Assembly (NCBI GenBank): GCA_001586965.3 | Contig: LUCW03001397.1 | Span: 120,001-184,000 of the forward strand | Length of the DNA stretch: 64,000 nucleotides | Direction of reading: 5' to 3' | Source of the DNA: Sphaeroforma sirkka | Lineage: Eukaryota; Opisthokonta; Ichthyosporea; Ichthyophonida | Shown here: piece by piece, positions 53,001 to 63,467 of the stretch | Layout: each line of letters begins with the position of its first letter | How positions within the stretch are numbered: position 1 is the first letter of the stretch | Position numbers and translations under genes: made by a program | The notes under the pieces: generated by a model | Told to the model about the DNA's origin: nothing | What the model saw: only the letters and a program-made list of their open reading frames with translations | The model's database searches: none

Positions 53001-54435
53001 CTTTTCATTTTGGTGGGTGGATCAATGTCTGAATACCTTTTCATTTTGGTGGGAATAGCAATCATTAGCAGCTTCAATGTTCAAAAGGCAATACTAAAAG
53101 TACACCTTTTCATTTTGGTGGGATAATGTCTGAATAGCAATCATTAGCAGCTTCAATGTTCAAAAGGCAATACTAAAAGTACACCTTTTTTTCATTTTGG
53201 TGGGATAATGTCTGAATAGCAATCATTAGCAGCTTCAATGTTCAAAAGGCAATACTAAAAGTACACCTTTTCATTTTGGTGGGGTAATGTCTGAATAGCA
53301 ATCATTAGCAGCTTCAATGTTCAAAAGGCAATACTAAAAGTACACCTTTTCATTTTGGTGGGATAATGTCTGAATAGCAATCATTAGCAGCTTCAATGTT
53401 CAAAAGGCAATACTAAAAGTACACCTTTTCATTTTGGTGGGATAATGTCTGAATAGCAATCATTAGCAGCTTCAATGTTCAAAAGGCAATACTAAAAGTA
53501 CACCTTTTCATTTTGGTGGGATAATGTCTGAATAGCAATCATTAGCAGCTTCAATGTTCAAAAGGCAATACTAAAAGTACACCTTTTTCATTTTGGTGGG
53601 ATAATGTCTGAATAGCAATCATTAGCAGCTTCAATGTTCAAAAGGCAACACTAAAAGTACACTTTTTCATTTTGGTCTAATATTATGTCGATGAATAGCA
53701 ATCATTAGCAGCTTGGATGTTCAAAAGGCAAGCACTAAAAGTACACCTTTTCATTTTGGTGGGATAATGTCTGAATAGCAATCATTAGCAGCTTCAATGT
53801 TCAAAGGCAACACTAAAAGTCAATTAGCATTATTTGTATGTCTACAATCATTAGCAGCTTCGATGCCGAAGCAATACTAAAAGTACACCTTTCAATGCCG
53901 ATGACGTATTATTTGGATGTCTACAATCATTAACAGTTTCAATGCCGAAGCAATACTAAAAGTACACCTTTGGATTTTGGTGGCGTTCCTGGTTGAACTT
54001 TATTTAACAATCGTTATTTAACGGCTTGAATTACGCGCAGCACTAACAGTACACCTTTTAATTCTGGTGACGTATTATGTTTGTATGTTTACAATCACTA
54101 ATAGCTTCCATGCCTAAGCAATACTAAATTACACCATTTGATTTTTGTGGCTTTTATGTTTGCATTTTATCAATCATTAACCGCTTTAATGCGTAAGCAA
54201 CAGGAAAAGCACTCCTTATAATTTTAGAAGCAATACTAAAAGCGCACCTATTGATTTTGGTGGAGTATTATATTTGAATAAACACAATCATTGACAGCTT
54301 CGATGCCTGAGCATTACTAAAAGTGCACCTAACACCTTTTGATTTTGTTAATTTTAATAGCATTGCTAAAAGTACACCTTTTGATTTTGGTCGCGTATTA
54401 TATTTGAATGCTTGCAATCATTCGTAGCTTCGAAC
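29085..54435. repeat. Satellite DNA array, 79-bp monomer, about 300 copies
   Basis: One exact monomer is 30,020-30,098; the same word restarts at 30,099. The core (about 29,430-53,680) consists of head-to-tail copies that are mostly identical, with differences chiefly in A-run and T-run length. The monomer has 27 G+C in 79 (34%) and contains no CpG. It holds AAAAGG and CCTTTT as short inverted arms 16 bases apart. Since 79 is not a multiple of three and stops occur in all frames, no long open frame exists. Decayed, CpG-bearing monomers form both borders (29,085-29,430 and 53,640-54,435). No higher-order period is apparent. Centromeric or heterochromatic function is possible but unproven. Confidence 0.97.
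53640..54435. repeat. Diverged right border of the satellite
   Basis: About nine degenerate monomers retain 'caatactaaaagtacacct', 'gattttggtg' and 'caatcatta.cagctt' but with substitutions and uneven spacing. They carry variants absent from the core: ttttgattttgg instead of ttttcattttgg, gcgtattat instead of ggataatg, and cttcgatgc instead of cttcaatgt. They look like an older monomer type left behind when the core was homogenised. Confidence 0.85.
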
Positions 54436-54630
54436 CGCACTTATAAGCGCAAGTTTAAAGTACCCTACTTATGGACCAGTATTGCGTCATGGCTGAATTA
54501 TAGTTTGTTTGTGAGAATACAGTGCGATGTCGGCTGACTAATAGAACAACTGTTCAAGCGTCGACCTACGTACTAAATATAGTAGGGATTGAAAAATAAG
54601 ACTAGAGTCTAGACTACAACAGGGCCGCAC

Positions 54631-54636
54631 TTTATT
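54631..54636 (-). promoter_or_regulatory. Poly(A) signal AATAAA overlapping the methyltransferase stop
   Basis: The minus strand reads CTG TAA TAAAG, so AATAAA overlaps the stop codon (54,637-54,635). If used, the 3' UTR would be only about 10-30 nt and transcription would end within about 200 bp of the satellite border. Confidence 0.45.
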
Positions 54637-56353
54637 ACAGTTCGTTGCCAATGGAGACCCAGTAATCCCTCAGATTGTTTTTCCGTGCAAAGATCTCCAA
54701 ATACTTACCTGCGGATTGGTTCAGATTGACGTATACGAGTCAGATGTGGTGAGAGCGGGGGATCAGTTAAAATGTGCATTAGAGAATGCGAAAACTTGTT
54801 TTCACTTAAGGCTGTATGTGTTGAGAAAGGGTAGGTGCAAGTGATAGCGTGACCAATTTTGAATCATATGATAATTTAATTATCGTTTAGGTATGATACA
54901 GGTGTTGTGTTCCACATACATGCAGTTTTACAAGACCGCAGCGGGATACGTAGAGGACAACGGGTGAAGATACGACAAATAAACTTATATAGGAACTATC
55001 GCAGCCATACGCTGCCTATCAATTGTTGCTGCATTACTTTTTGTACAACACCTTGGCCTCCCCCGCTATTATTTGAATAGGTAGGCGCAAATAGAGCGAG
55101 TCTGAAAATGAACGCGGAGTCGTCGCTAAGTACTTGAAATATTGTGTACATATGATCTATTGAACGGCTACATAGACGGTAATTCCATGGTCAGTTACAG
55201 ACCATTGGCTGTTGTTGAGTATTTAGTACAAAATGAAGAGGTACATAGCCTTGAATGTTGTCTCGTATTTGGGAGGTGCAGATTGAGCGGTGCAAAGTGT
55301 AGTTCGAAACCAAGCGATAGACGTGCAACTAAAGGCCTTCTTGGCACATTGTACGCTGATAATATGAATGGACTCTTCATTTTCAGTACCCATGTGTTCC
55401 AAGTATACGCATTTAAATATTAATCCTAGTTCCCCATGAACTACGATCTAATACAACTGTAGTCGTGATCTTACCGTTTGGCACTAGAGCTTCGATCAAG
55501 TGATATATCTCCTCTGGTTTTTGACTTTGACCCCTTCGTGGTGCGAAGATGACATCGGTGTGTGTAGTCGACTTGACGTAATCTAGGTCTCCCTATCATT
55601 TTATAAAAAGGGAAGAAAGAGTTTCAGTCCACCCTCAACGTCGATTGGTCGACGCTTCATATCACAACATACAAGCATGGCAGCCAGTTTGCGACTGCTC
55701 AGAACAGACGGGCTTTTAATGTCGACGCAGGCGCAGTACCAAGTAATTGAATGATTGATAGTTCACGAATTAACCAGACGGACTTAATCCTGCCGAGAGG
55801 CTGATGCGCATGCGTATGTATTTCTGACTGCGTAAATCGAGTGAAATGGTGTACCGACGGCCCCTTTTATGTATACATACAAGTTGGATTCATAAGAGCG
55901 TATGCTAATTAACGGATACAGATATTCGTGGTATTCGTCAAACACACCTTGAATCCGACGAGACAAGTTTCCTTGGCGTGCTGTAAGTAGTATCCATGAC
56001 TCTTCGCCAAGCGCCGGTTGACGGTTTGCTTGACCCAGTCGACGTTGTCCACAAATCTAAAATAGGGATTGGGGATCGATATCCGACATCAATAGGTGCC
56101 GAAAAAATAAAAAAAATGGAAGAAAGTCGTGTGCTGTAGATGAGCATAAAATTACAAACACCAAAAATCCCACACGCACAACTGTGTGACATATACGCAA
56201 ATGAATCCAGCTATGTTGTCTCACTAGACTGAGTCTCATATGCAACCTAAAGCACTGTAAATACATCACAGCCGATGCGACATCGAGGACTAAAAAATGC
56301 GGCATACTTACATTCCTATATAAATACATACATAAATACACACACACACACAT

Positions 56354-56384
<31 letters not shown>

Positions 56385-56438
56385 GTTTATGTATATATGT
56401 ACATATAAATATCCTTATACACACACAAACGTATACAT

Positions 56439-56478
<40 letters not shown>

Positions 56479-56606
56479 GTGTATAAACATTACAAATATA
56501 TACATACATACATACATACATGTATGCATACATACATACATACATACATACATAAACACATGTATATACGCACAAACCCACACACCCACATATACACACT
56601 CACTGA

Positions 56607-56641
<35 letters not shown>

Positions 56642-56704
56642 GATATATAAAGATGGATATGGATATAGATATATGGATATAGATATAGATATGGATATAG
56701 ATAT

Positions 56705-56756
<52 letters not shown>

Positions 56757-56808
56757 GCATATACATACATACATACATACATACATACATACATACACAC
56801 ATACATGC

Positions 56809-56890
<82 letters not shown>

Positions 56891-57550
56891 GGCGTCATCA
56901 TATTATTCGTGTATTTCACAGGCAAAACCTCACGCACACTTTCACACACGCTTCCAGAGACACACTGGTTTAGCTGAGCACACACGCGTACATACACACC
57001 ACACACGTACTTGTAGCCCCACTTCGTCATCAGCTCCAAGCCCACCTCGAACCGATTGTTGATAACCCAGATGAAGATGAAGCCGCTATCAGACAAGCAC
57101 TCTACGGGCATGTCAGCTATATCATTATCACACAGCTGTGAATACCCCAGCGCAACACCACGTGTTGGCTTGGCATTGGCGAGCCGCCAGGGGGGGGTCC
57201 ATGTGGATGACATCGAATTTCGTCAGTTGGGCTAATGATTTGAAGTCGTATGCTGCGGGATTGGGGGTTTATAGTTGTGATCGTGTTTGTGAGTGAGTGA
57301 GTGAGTGTGTGAACCAGCGAATGTGCGAGTTGTTGTCATGAATGCAAAACAGCTTTTTGTACGTACAGTATTTTGGTCTGTTTAGCATTCATGTGTTCAT
57401 TGTATATACAGAATACGACAAGCTCTTGAACATCTACACCATCCTAGATCCTGATCCTAATTCTACAATGAGGACATTGCAAACAAAAACTGAAGTAGTT
57501 GCTAGGATAATCAATCAGAGCCAATAGAATCGGAAACAGAACGTATGAAG

Positions 57551-57607
<57 letters not shown>

Positions 57608-59059
57608 CCTGGTATGCTCCAAACGAATATGCACACGCATGGATAATTGAGACATTTGTATACTATGACAGACCCCAGTTGAATACAGTCGAGCGCATCA
57701 AGGCCCGTCAAATCGGCATACTAGTTTATTGCCAAATAAATCGTGTTGGGCTCACCGCTTAAGAAAGTGGACAGCACTTACGCTGTGATGTCTGATAAAG
57801 ATGTAGTAAACTTACTTGCGTATATTCATATATATATATATATATATAATTATATATATAACTATATATGGTCACTTGAATGCCAGCGCTTGTGAAAACG
57901 GATGAATAGTGCGGATTGTAGCTACAGGCAGCTCACAAATGCAGGGAGAACGATCATGTACGGCTCTCCTCATACTCTAGGTACAGACACTCGCATGCAC
58001 AAGGACGATGGCACATAACATCCCTCACTACAGAAGAACACGGGTATGTGTGGACTACTCATCAAACTACTGGTCCGCTATGTATCGCACAAAAAACACA
58101 TATGCATCAGTTGGTGAATGCTTACATGTGACATCGGCTGATATTGGGACCGAAAATGGGGGCGGAGTGAAATTTTGGGTAGAAGATTTGGAGTCTGATG
58201 TTTTTTTGGATTCACTGCAAGATCCGGCCACATCGGCATTCACAGCTGTAGCCACAGCGCCATTATTCGTCTCATGTGACTCGTTACTATTGTGTAAGTT
58301 CGTTTCATCTTCAGCTGTTTGATCCCGTTTGGCCTCATGATTGCGTCTGTTGCGATGCCGAGATGGGTGCGTTAGCAAGCACAGACGAGTTTCCAACAAA
58401 TAAAAAAATAATGTCATGTGGAATGAAGTATGGAAAGCACATCGATTCTCGAGGCTATGATACATAGACAGATATTACAATGATCTAATATAATTTTAAC
58501 CATGCTATTTGTGGATCGAGGAGTACTCAAAGGAAATGTGATTCGTGGATATATGCACACCTCTACAGACATTGTAATTATATTTGTATAAAGAACATAC
58601 AAACCCTCGTACATCTACAAATATTGTACCTTAGCACGCGTCGAGCCGACCTGCTGGCAAGCAATTCTTCTTTACTGAGGCCGGAATTTAATTCGCACAG
58701 TGTCGTCGATTCTTCTGTAACTACTTCATCCTCTGTGAGGACTCGCCTCGCTTTTTTAAGTGCCTTTATCTTCCTTTTCGACTGTTTTTGGGATGTATGT
58801 ATAGTGCCGTTGATAGTGTGAATTATGCCATAGTCCACGGTAACATAAACACCAAGGTGTAGTCGGCATTGGTGATGATATTGTCATTTAGTTCGAATAG
58901 GCACATACACACCGGTAGGTACTAGATGCCAAAAAAAAAAAAACGCTTTTGATCGTGCACATTCTTACCAGAACCATTTCCTGCACTGTTCGTATCTCTT
59001 CATCTATCAGCTCGTCCACTGTGCGTGTAAATCCAAATAAGACAATAAGTGACTCGAGT
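54635..59059 (-). CDS. MT-A70 family adenine-N6 methyltransferase, seven exons (N terminus not found)
   Basis: SAM-dependent N6-adenine methyltransferase of RNA or DNA. Exons from 5' to 3' on the minus strand: 59059-58969 ([20 protein letters not shown]); 58781-58630 (basic, [13 protein letters not shown]); 58346-58126 (acidic/Ser-rich, ending PISADVT); 57252-57005 ([21 protein letters not shown], the catalytic site, to WGYKYV); 56056-55948 (VDWVKQT...[16 protein letters not shown]); 55571-55475 ([22 protein letters not shown]); 54708-54635 ([13 protein letters not shown]...WVSIGNEL, stop). All splice phases agree provided one of the eight C bases in the DPPW codons (57,190-57,197) is discounted. 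DPPW, VK.T and QHAKE..LVG are family hallmarks. Retained DPPW argues for an active METTL3/IME4- or MTA1-type subunit rather than a METTL14-type one; the subclade needs a tree. Confidence 0.92.
56339..56889. repeat. 550-bp compound microsatellite (TA, CA, ATAC, GATATA) in a methyltransferase intron
   Basis: Blocks of (CA)n, (TA)n, (ATAC)n and (GATATA)n alternate across the 948-bp intron between the DPPW exon and the QHAKE exon. The last block is a (TA)n run of about 70 bp (56,820-56,889). It creates false Tyr-Ile/Val-Cys-rich frames on both strands. Confidence 0.95.
57553..57606. repeat. (TA)n microsatellite
   Basis: Uninterrupted TA run of about 54 bp in the intron between methyltransferase exons 58346-58126 and 57252-57005. 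A second, shorter TA patch lies at about 57,829-57,868 in the same intron. Confidence 0.9.
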
Positions 59060-59346
59060 CTGAGGATGAATTTTGCGATTACAAAGTATCACACCACAAT
59101 ATTGAAGTTGGCAATTTACTCTCAGATGCTTTGTTGCTGTAAAATAGAGAGGTACACAAGATTAAGCGAATGCTAATGGATTCGTGCCATGTCCTGCTTT
59201 CTACGGCCAATGTATATCTGGAAACGATTAGGCCTCTGAGTGATCAAATACGGGCGTCTCTTGTTAATGTGTAGAGATGGCGATGTTGTAGTATGCAATT
59301 GATGCTCTTTTGAATGCATTGTTGTATAGACTATGCAAGCATTTAT

Positions 59347-59383
<37 letters not shown>

Positions 59384-59390
59384 CATGCAT

Positions 59391-59450
<60 letters not shown>

Positions 59451-60230
59451 CTTGGCCGTTTGTCAATGCTTAATGTAGTGTAGACGTACTGATACATGGA
59501 AGTGAGGCGAGTTTATCAGAGGTACATGCCTGACTGCATGAGGATCAAACAACTGCTAACAGCACAAGCACTTGTGAGTTTCTGACAGATGGAGTCCGCG
59601 GGAGTGGCTCAAGATCAAAGAGCTTCCTCCCTTAGATTATGTGAAGTGTCCAACCAATCTCAATATATTCACACTGCTTTCATTCTACTGTGCACAATCA
59701 CAACTGAAGTATCTATGTGCCTTGTAGCATACATGTGGAAAACGTGCCATAGTATGTTCCATTGGTACCCGGCCACACAGACACACATAATTAATTTATC
59801 TATATATGCTTACATAAAATAAAATCAGCTTTGCGTTCACTCCTTGTATAGAAGGCCACCCGCATTCCATTCCATCTGGCAATCGCATACGTTTTAACAT
59901 GAAAAAGCGCAAAAGTGTAGATATCTTTCAGAGGAATTGAGGTCTACAACTCTACTATATATATATATATATATATATAAACAATATATATATAAACAAA
60001 AAAAAACACACACACACAAAGAACTACGACATACATGATTGTCAAATACAAGTAAAATATCGTCACTGGCAAGTCATAAGAGAATACAGGATTACAAATC
60101 TACATCGACATACATATAATAAATATAGTACCACCTACAAGCTATAACTTTCAAAAGCAATATACCGTCACTGCGTGCCTTTTCAGCAAGAACACAGATA
60201 TATACAAATCTACAATATCTACACACAAAT
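59060..60230. other. Region upstream of the first recognised methyltransferase exon
   Basis: Besides the microsatellites at 59,344-59,449 and 59,957-60,018, no exon is recognised. It probably contains introns and missing 5' exons of the methyltransferase. Confidence 0.3.
59344..59449. repeat. (CA)n-(TA)n microsatellite
   Basis: Two CA runs and two TA runs upstream of the first recognised methyltransferase exon. A further (TA)n and A-rich/CA patch lies at 59,957-60,018. Confidence 0.9.
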
Positions 60231-60458
60231 TTACAAAAATATCCACCCGCAAGTCATGTCATTGAAATAGAACGCACCGTCGCTGGCGAGCCCAGGTTCT
60301 TCTTCACTTGAATCTGATGCATCACTATTCGAGAGTTCATTGTCATCGCTGTAGGAGTCCATCTCCTTTGTATCATTTGCTACTGAACCAAGCATGACGG
60401 CTGAGCTAAGTGTTTGTGGAATGAGGTTGGTCGGTAGACTATACCTTATATTATTCAC
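60231..60458 (-). CDS. Acidic, Ser/Asp/Glu-rich open frame, possible N-terminal exon of the methyltransferase
   Basis: The minus-strand frame includes MLGSVANDTKEMDSYSDDNE and SDASDSSEEEPG and has a possible donor (gacg|gtgcgt, about 60,280). Its composition suits a disordered N terminus, and it lies upstream of the methyltransferase on the same strand. Its phase does not join directly to exon 59059-58969, so another exon would be needed, or it belongs to a different gene. Confidence 0.35.
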   Translation of the reverse strand: MNNIRYSLPTNLIPQTLSSAVMLGSVANDTKEMDSYSDDNELSNSDASDSSEEEPGLASDGAFYFNDMTCGWIFL

Positions 60459-60980
60459 TATATCAAAGAACGTGTGATATATCTGCTATTATTCCCCTTT
60501 TTGAATGCATAGAAGTTTAGGTCTATCACTATATATAGTTTTATTTATGTTGGCATGTACAGTCGATAAGGGTGTACTGGTTTGACAGAAAGAGAAAGAG
60601 ATGTCATCTACGTGTGCGACAATTACAGCAGCAGCCCATGGAACATATGGGCATGGATATATGTGTCGTATGTATGTACATACGTACATAAATATAAATA
60701 TATACACAGTACAGTACCTCTTCCTCTCTTAGGTCTCTTATGCTCTCTCTCAAAGTCTCAGCTCGCACTCAATGCGCACAGAGATTTTGAAAAGTTTATT
60801 TCGATAAGTCAGCCAAGAAAAGGCGGGCGTTCTAAATTTAGACTTTATGTTTTAGGCGGGCATTTTTCTTTTCTTTTTCATGTATGAACAAATTTTTTTA
60901 GACTAAAAAAAACTAGCAATATTTTGTTAAAAAAAAAATATAAAAAAAGAGTATGTACATATATGTTTAGTGTACGTCCC

Positions 60981-61175
60981 CTACTAAATATTTAAATACT
61001 AAATATTTAAATACTAAATATTTAAATACTAAATATTTAAATACTAAATATTTAAATACTAAATATTTAAATACTAAATATTTAAATACTAAATATTTAA
61101 ATACTAAATATTTAAATACTAAATATTTAAATACTAAATATTTAAATACTAAATATTAAATACTAAATATTTACG
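60981..61175. repeat. 15-bp AT-only minisatellite, about 13 copies
   Basis: The unit taaatatttaaatac is repeated almost perfectly; one copy lacks a base near 61,157. Each unit contains the palindromes aaatattt and atttaaat. It sits in the gap between the minus-strand methyltransferase and the plus-strand aminotransferase. Confidence 0.95.
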
Positions 61176-61342
61176 TAAATACATACTGAACAAACAACGT
61201 ATGTACACACAGATAAATATATATAACTATTTGTTTTAATATAAAACAACGCCAGTGCCTGGCCGTGAACTCTGAAGAGTGACGACTGAAGGTGCCACAG
61301 ATTTACTCATTTACGCAACTCCTTTTTTTTGTAAATACCAAT

Positions 61343-61420
61343 ATGGCAGGTCCAGCCGCAGCCCCGCAGGCCGCAACTCGCAAGTCAGCACTGCGCACAG
61401 TGCTCAGCAGTCATACGTAA
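61343..61420 (+). CDS. Short 25-aa open frame or first exon, unrecognised
   Basis: ATG at 61,343 opens MAGPAAAPQAATRKSALRTV and ends at a TAA at 61,420. A possible donor (catac|gtaaaa) overlaps the stop. GC-rich, Ala-rich coding-like sequence stands out from AT-rich surroundings. It could be a 5' exon of a gene lying further right, an upstream ORF of the aminotransferase, or chance. Confidence 0.3.
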   Translation: MAGPAAAPQAATRKSALRTVLSSHT

Positions 61421-61588
61421 AATTGCAATATGTAATATTATGTTCAGTTTAGAAGGCTATGAATAATAAGTGTGTATTTAGTTCTATCCTCTTACTGTAG
61501 TTGTCCCTCCATACACACAATACGCACCCTGTGAATTATCGTAGTGATCGGCGAGACAGAAAAGTGTAGTAGAACAGTGCACAGATAG

Positions 61589-63467
61589 ATGTTAAAAAGC
61601 CTCTGTGGACATATAGGTCGTATTCCCATAAAAACTCTCTCCTCGCCTACAGGATTTCTACTTACGAGACGATTTACCTCTCAACCAACAGGCAACATGG
61701 CGTCGGCATGGAAACGAGCAACTAGCGATGTCATAGACTTCGGTATCGGACAACCATCGAAGGTAATATATATTAGTACTTCAGAGTTATATATCACCTG
61801 GAACCCATGTTGGCATGAAACGAAAGGATATGTATTTACCCAAACTTGATTATGTGTATTTATCTTGCGTCTTTATAGTCAAGCAGACACAGTTACTGAA
61901 CCCTACCATGATATTGAAATATCATCTCGATACAAAAGTTGTATGTAACGAGAGACTCAAATATAAGTCTTCACATTTGCACAAGTGTATGTCAATATTA
62001 TCTGGAACTGGGATAGTCAAATATGCGTGTCTATATCTATCTTCTAGATGTAATATCTTGCATAATATGTATCTTACCTCCATAAACCACTAAGTTAGCA
62101 CCTCACTGTCATTTCAAAAAAGATAATTAGACCCTTGAATACCTTCAAAATACCTGTGGGCGATTCTCCACTCAAAAGCAGCTCGTCATGTACATCAAAT
62201 TTAGATCCTCGCGCAGTAGTAGACTCCACTAGAGCCGTGACTCCACTGGATACTCTATAAAATAAAGAATATGCGCGTGGTAATACACCACCCTAATCGA
62301 TACATCAATCGAAAAAACCACTTGTGTGCAAATGAAACGTCGTTTTACGGCTGTATGTAGTTGTTTATGGGGTTGATGGGGTGATTTTTGATTGTCGGAT
62401 ATACCGATGTAGTCTCAAACCACGCGGGGTTCGTGTATGCAAGATAACTCAGGAGTGGTTGTGTACAATATCCGAACACATTCTAGCTGTGTGTATCGAA
62501 TGTGTAGTATTCTATATGCCAAGTAGCACATAACGTACTTACGATCGTATCCCACCTGTCATATGTTTTTAGTCAAGTAGCCTGCATAGCAGTTCCAACC
62601 CATGTAAATGTAAACGCTCATCATCGACAGAGACATAACATAATATACTTTAGAACCAATGTTAGCGTTATAGGCGTGTGCAAATGCGTTTCACGCTTGT
62701 ATCCTTTGTCCGTCAACGAGTATCCAGTACACTCTTTCTGATCAACTAGCATTTGATCACGTGTGCTCTCATACAGTAACCAGTACACTCTACCACATAC
62801 TTCACAGCTTAGGAAATTTGATCTTTCTTGCTCTTCATATACCACAGAATCTCCTGCCAATGGACCTGATTAGCGATGCCGTCAGTGATGTGGCGAAGCG
62901 CTGCCGAAACGACACTTTCGATGTCCGTGACGTATTGCAGGTACGGTGACTTGGTTCGTCTGCCACTATAAGCTGCCCACAGTTGAATGTACTATTCTGC
63001 CTTTCTTTTCCTCAGTGCATGTTTTGATATTCATTCTTCCGAGCGCATCAACCTTGGTTAAGGTATGATGCTCAGCGGACATAAATGATGTGCACGCATT
63101 ATTCGTATGTATCCTAACACAATTTTCATCTTATGTATCTCGGCTTTTCGATTAAAGAGTATTCGAAAACGAGCAAGACCCCGGAACGTATTGGACGGAA
63201 GCATGTATCAGTCGCATTCGAATTCTCATACGATATTGATTCTTATGACCGTCTCATGTTGATTTAACTATTCTCCCTACAAACCAGTATGGCGACAATT
63301 CCGGACAAGCACCTGTATTAGAATCAATAGCTAAGTGGCTCTCTAAAGAATACGAAAGCGACGTATCGGCTGACCGTCTGTTTCTGACTAACGGCTCATC
63401 GAGTGCGTTGGAGATAGTGTGCGCAACCTTGACGCAGCCAGGAGACTTAGTTCTGATTGAAGATCCG
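61589..63467 (+). CDS. PLP-dependent class I/II aminotransferase, 5' part (three exons; continues past the recognised region)
   Basis: Exon 1, 61589-61762, starts at ATG with a Lys/Arg- and Ser/Thr-rich, acid-poor leader (MLKSLCGHIGRIPIKTLSSP) that resembles a mitochondrial presequence, then reaches VIDFGIGQPSK. Exon 2, 62848-62940, begins NLLPMDLI. Exon 3, 63288-63467, has YGDNSGQAPVLESIAKWL, FLTNGSSSALEI and PGDLVLIEDP. All introns are phase 0. The 'fg.GqPs...LP', 'YG...G...L...i' and 'tnGsssal.i....l..pGD.V..EdP' blocks are those of fold-type I aminotransferases near the 2-aminoadipate/kynurenine (ARO8-like) group. The PLP-binding lysine lies in later exons not seen here, so substrate is unknown. 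Confidence 0.85.

Noticed and set aside
29430-53680. Regular repeats resembling a CRISPR array
   Set aside because: Monomers are contiguous with no unique spacers, the context is eukaryotic and no cas genes exist; it is a satellite.
54593-54844. 84-codon plus-strand open frame without ATG
   Set aside because: It is antisense to the last methyltransferase exon ([13 protein letters not shown]...WVSIGNEL) and is a shadow frame.
56308-57213. 301-codon minus-strand open frame
   Set aside because: Only its first part is the methyltransferase exon; the rest is translated microsatellite in an intron.
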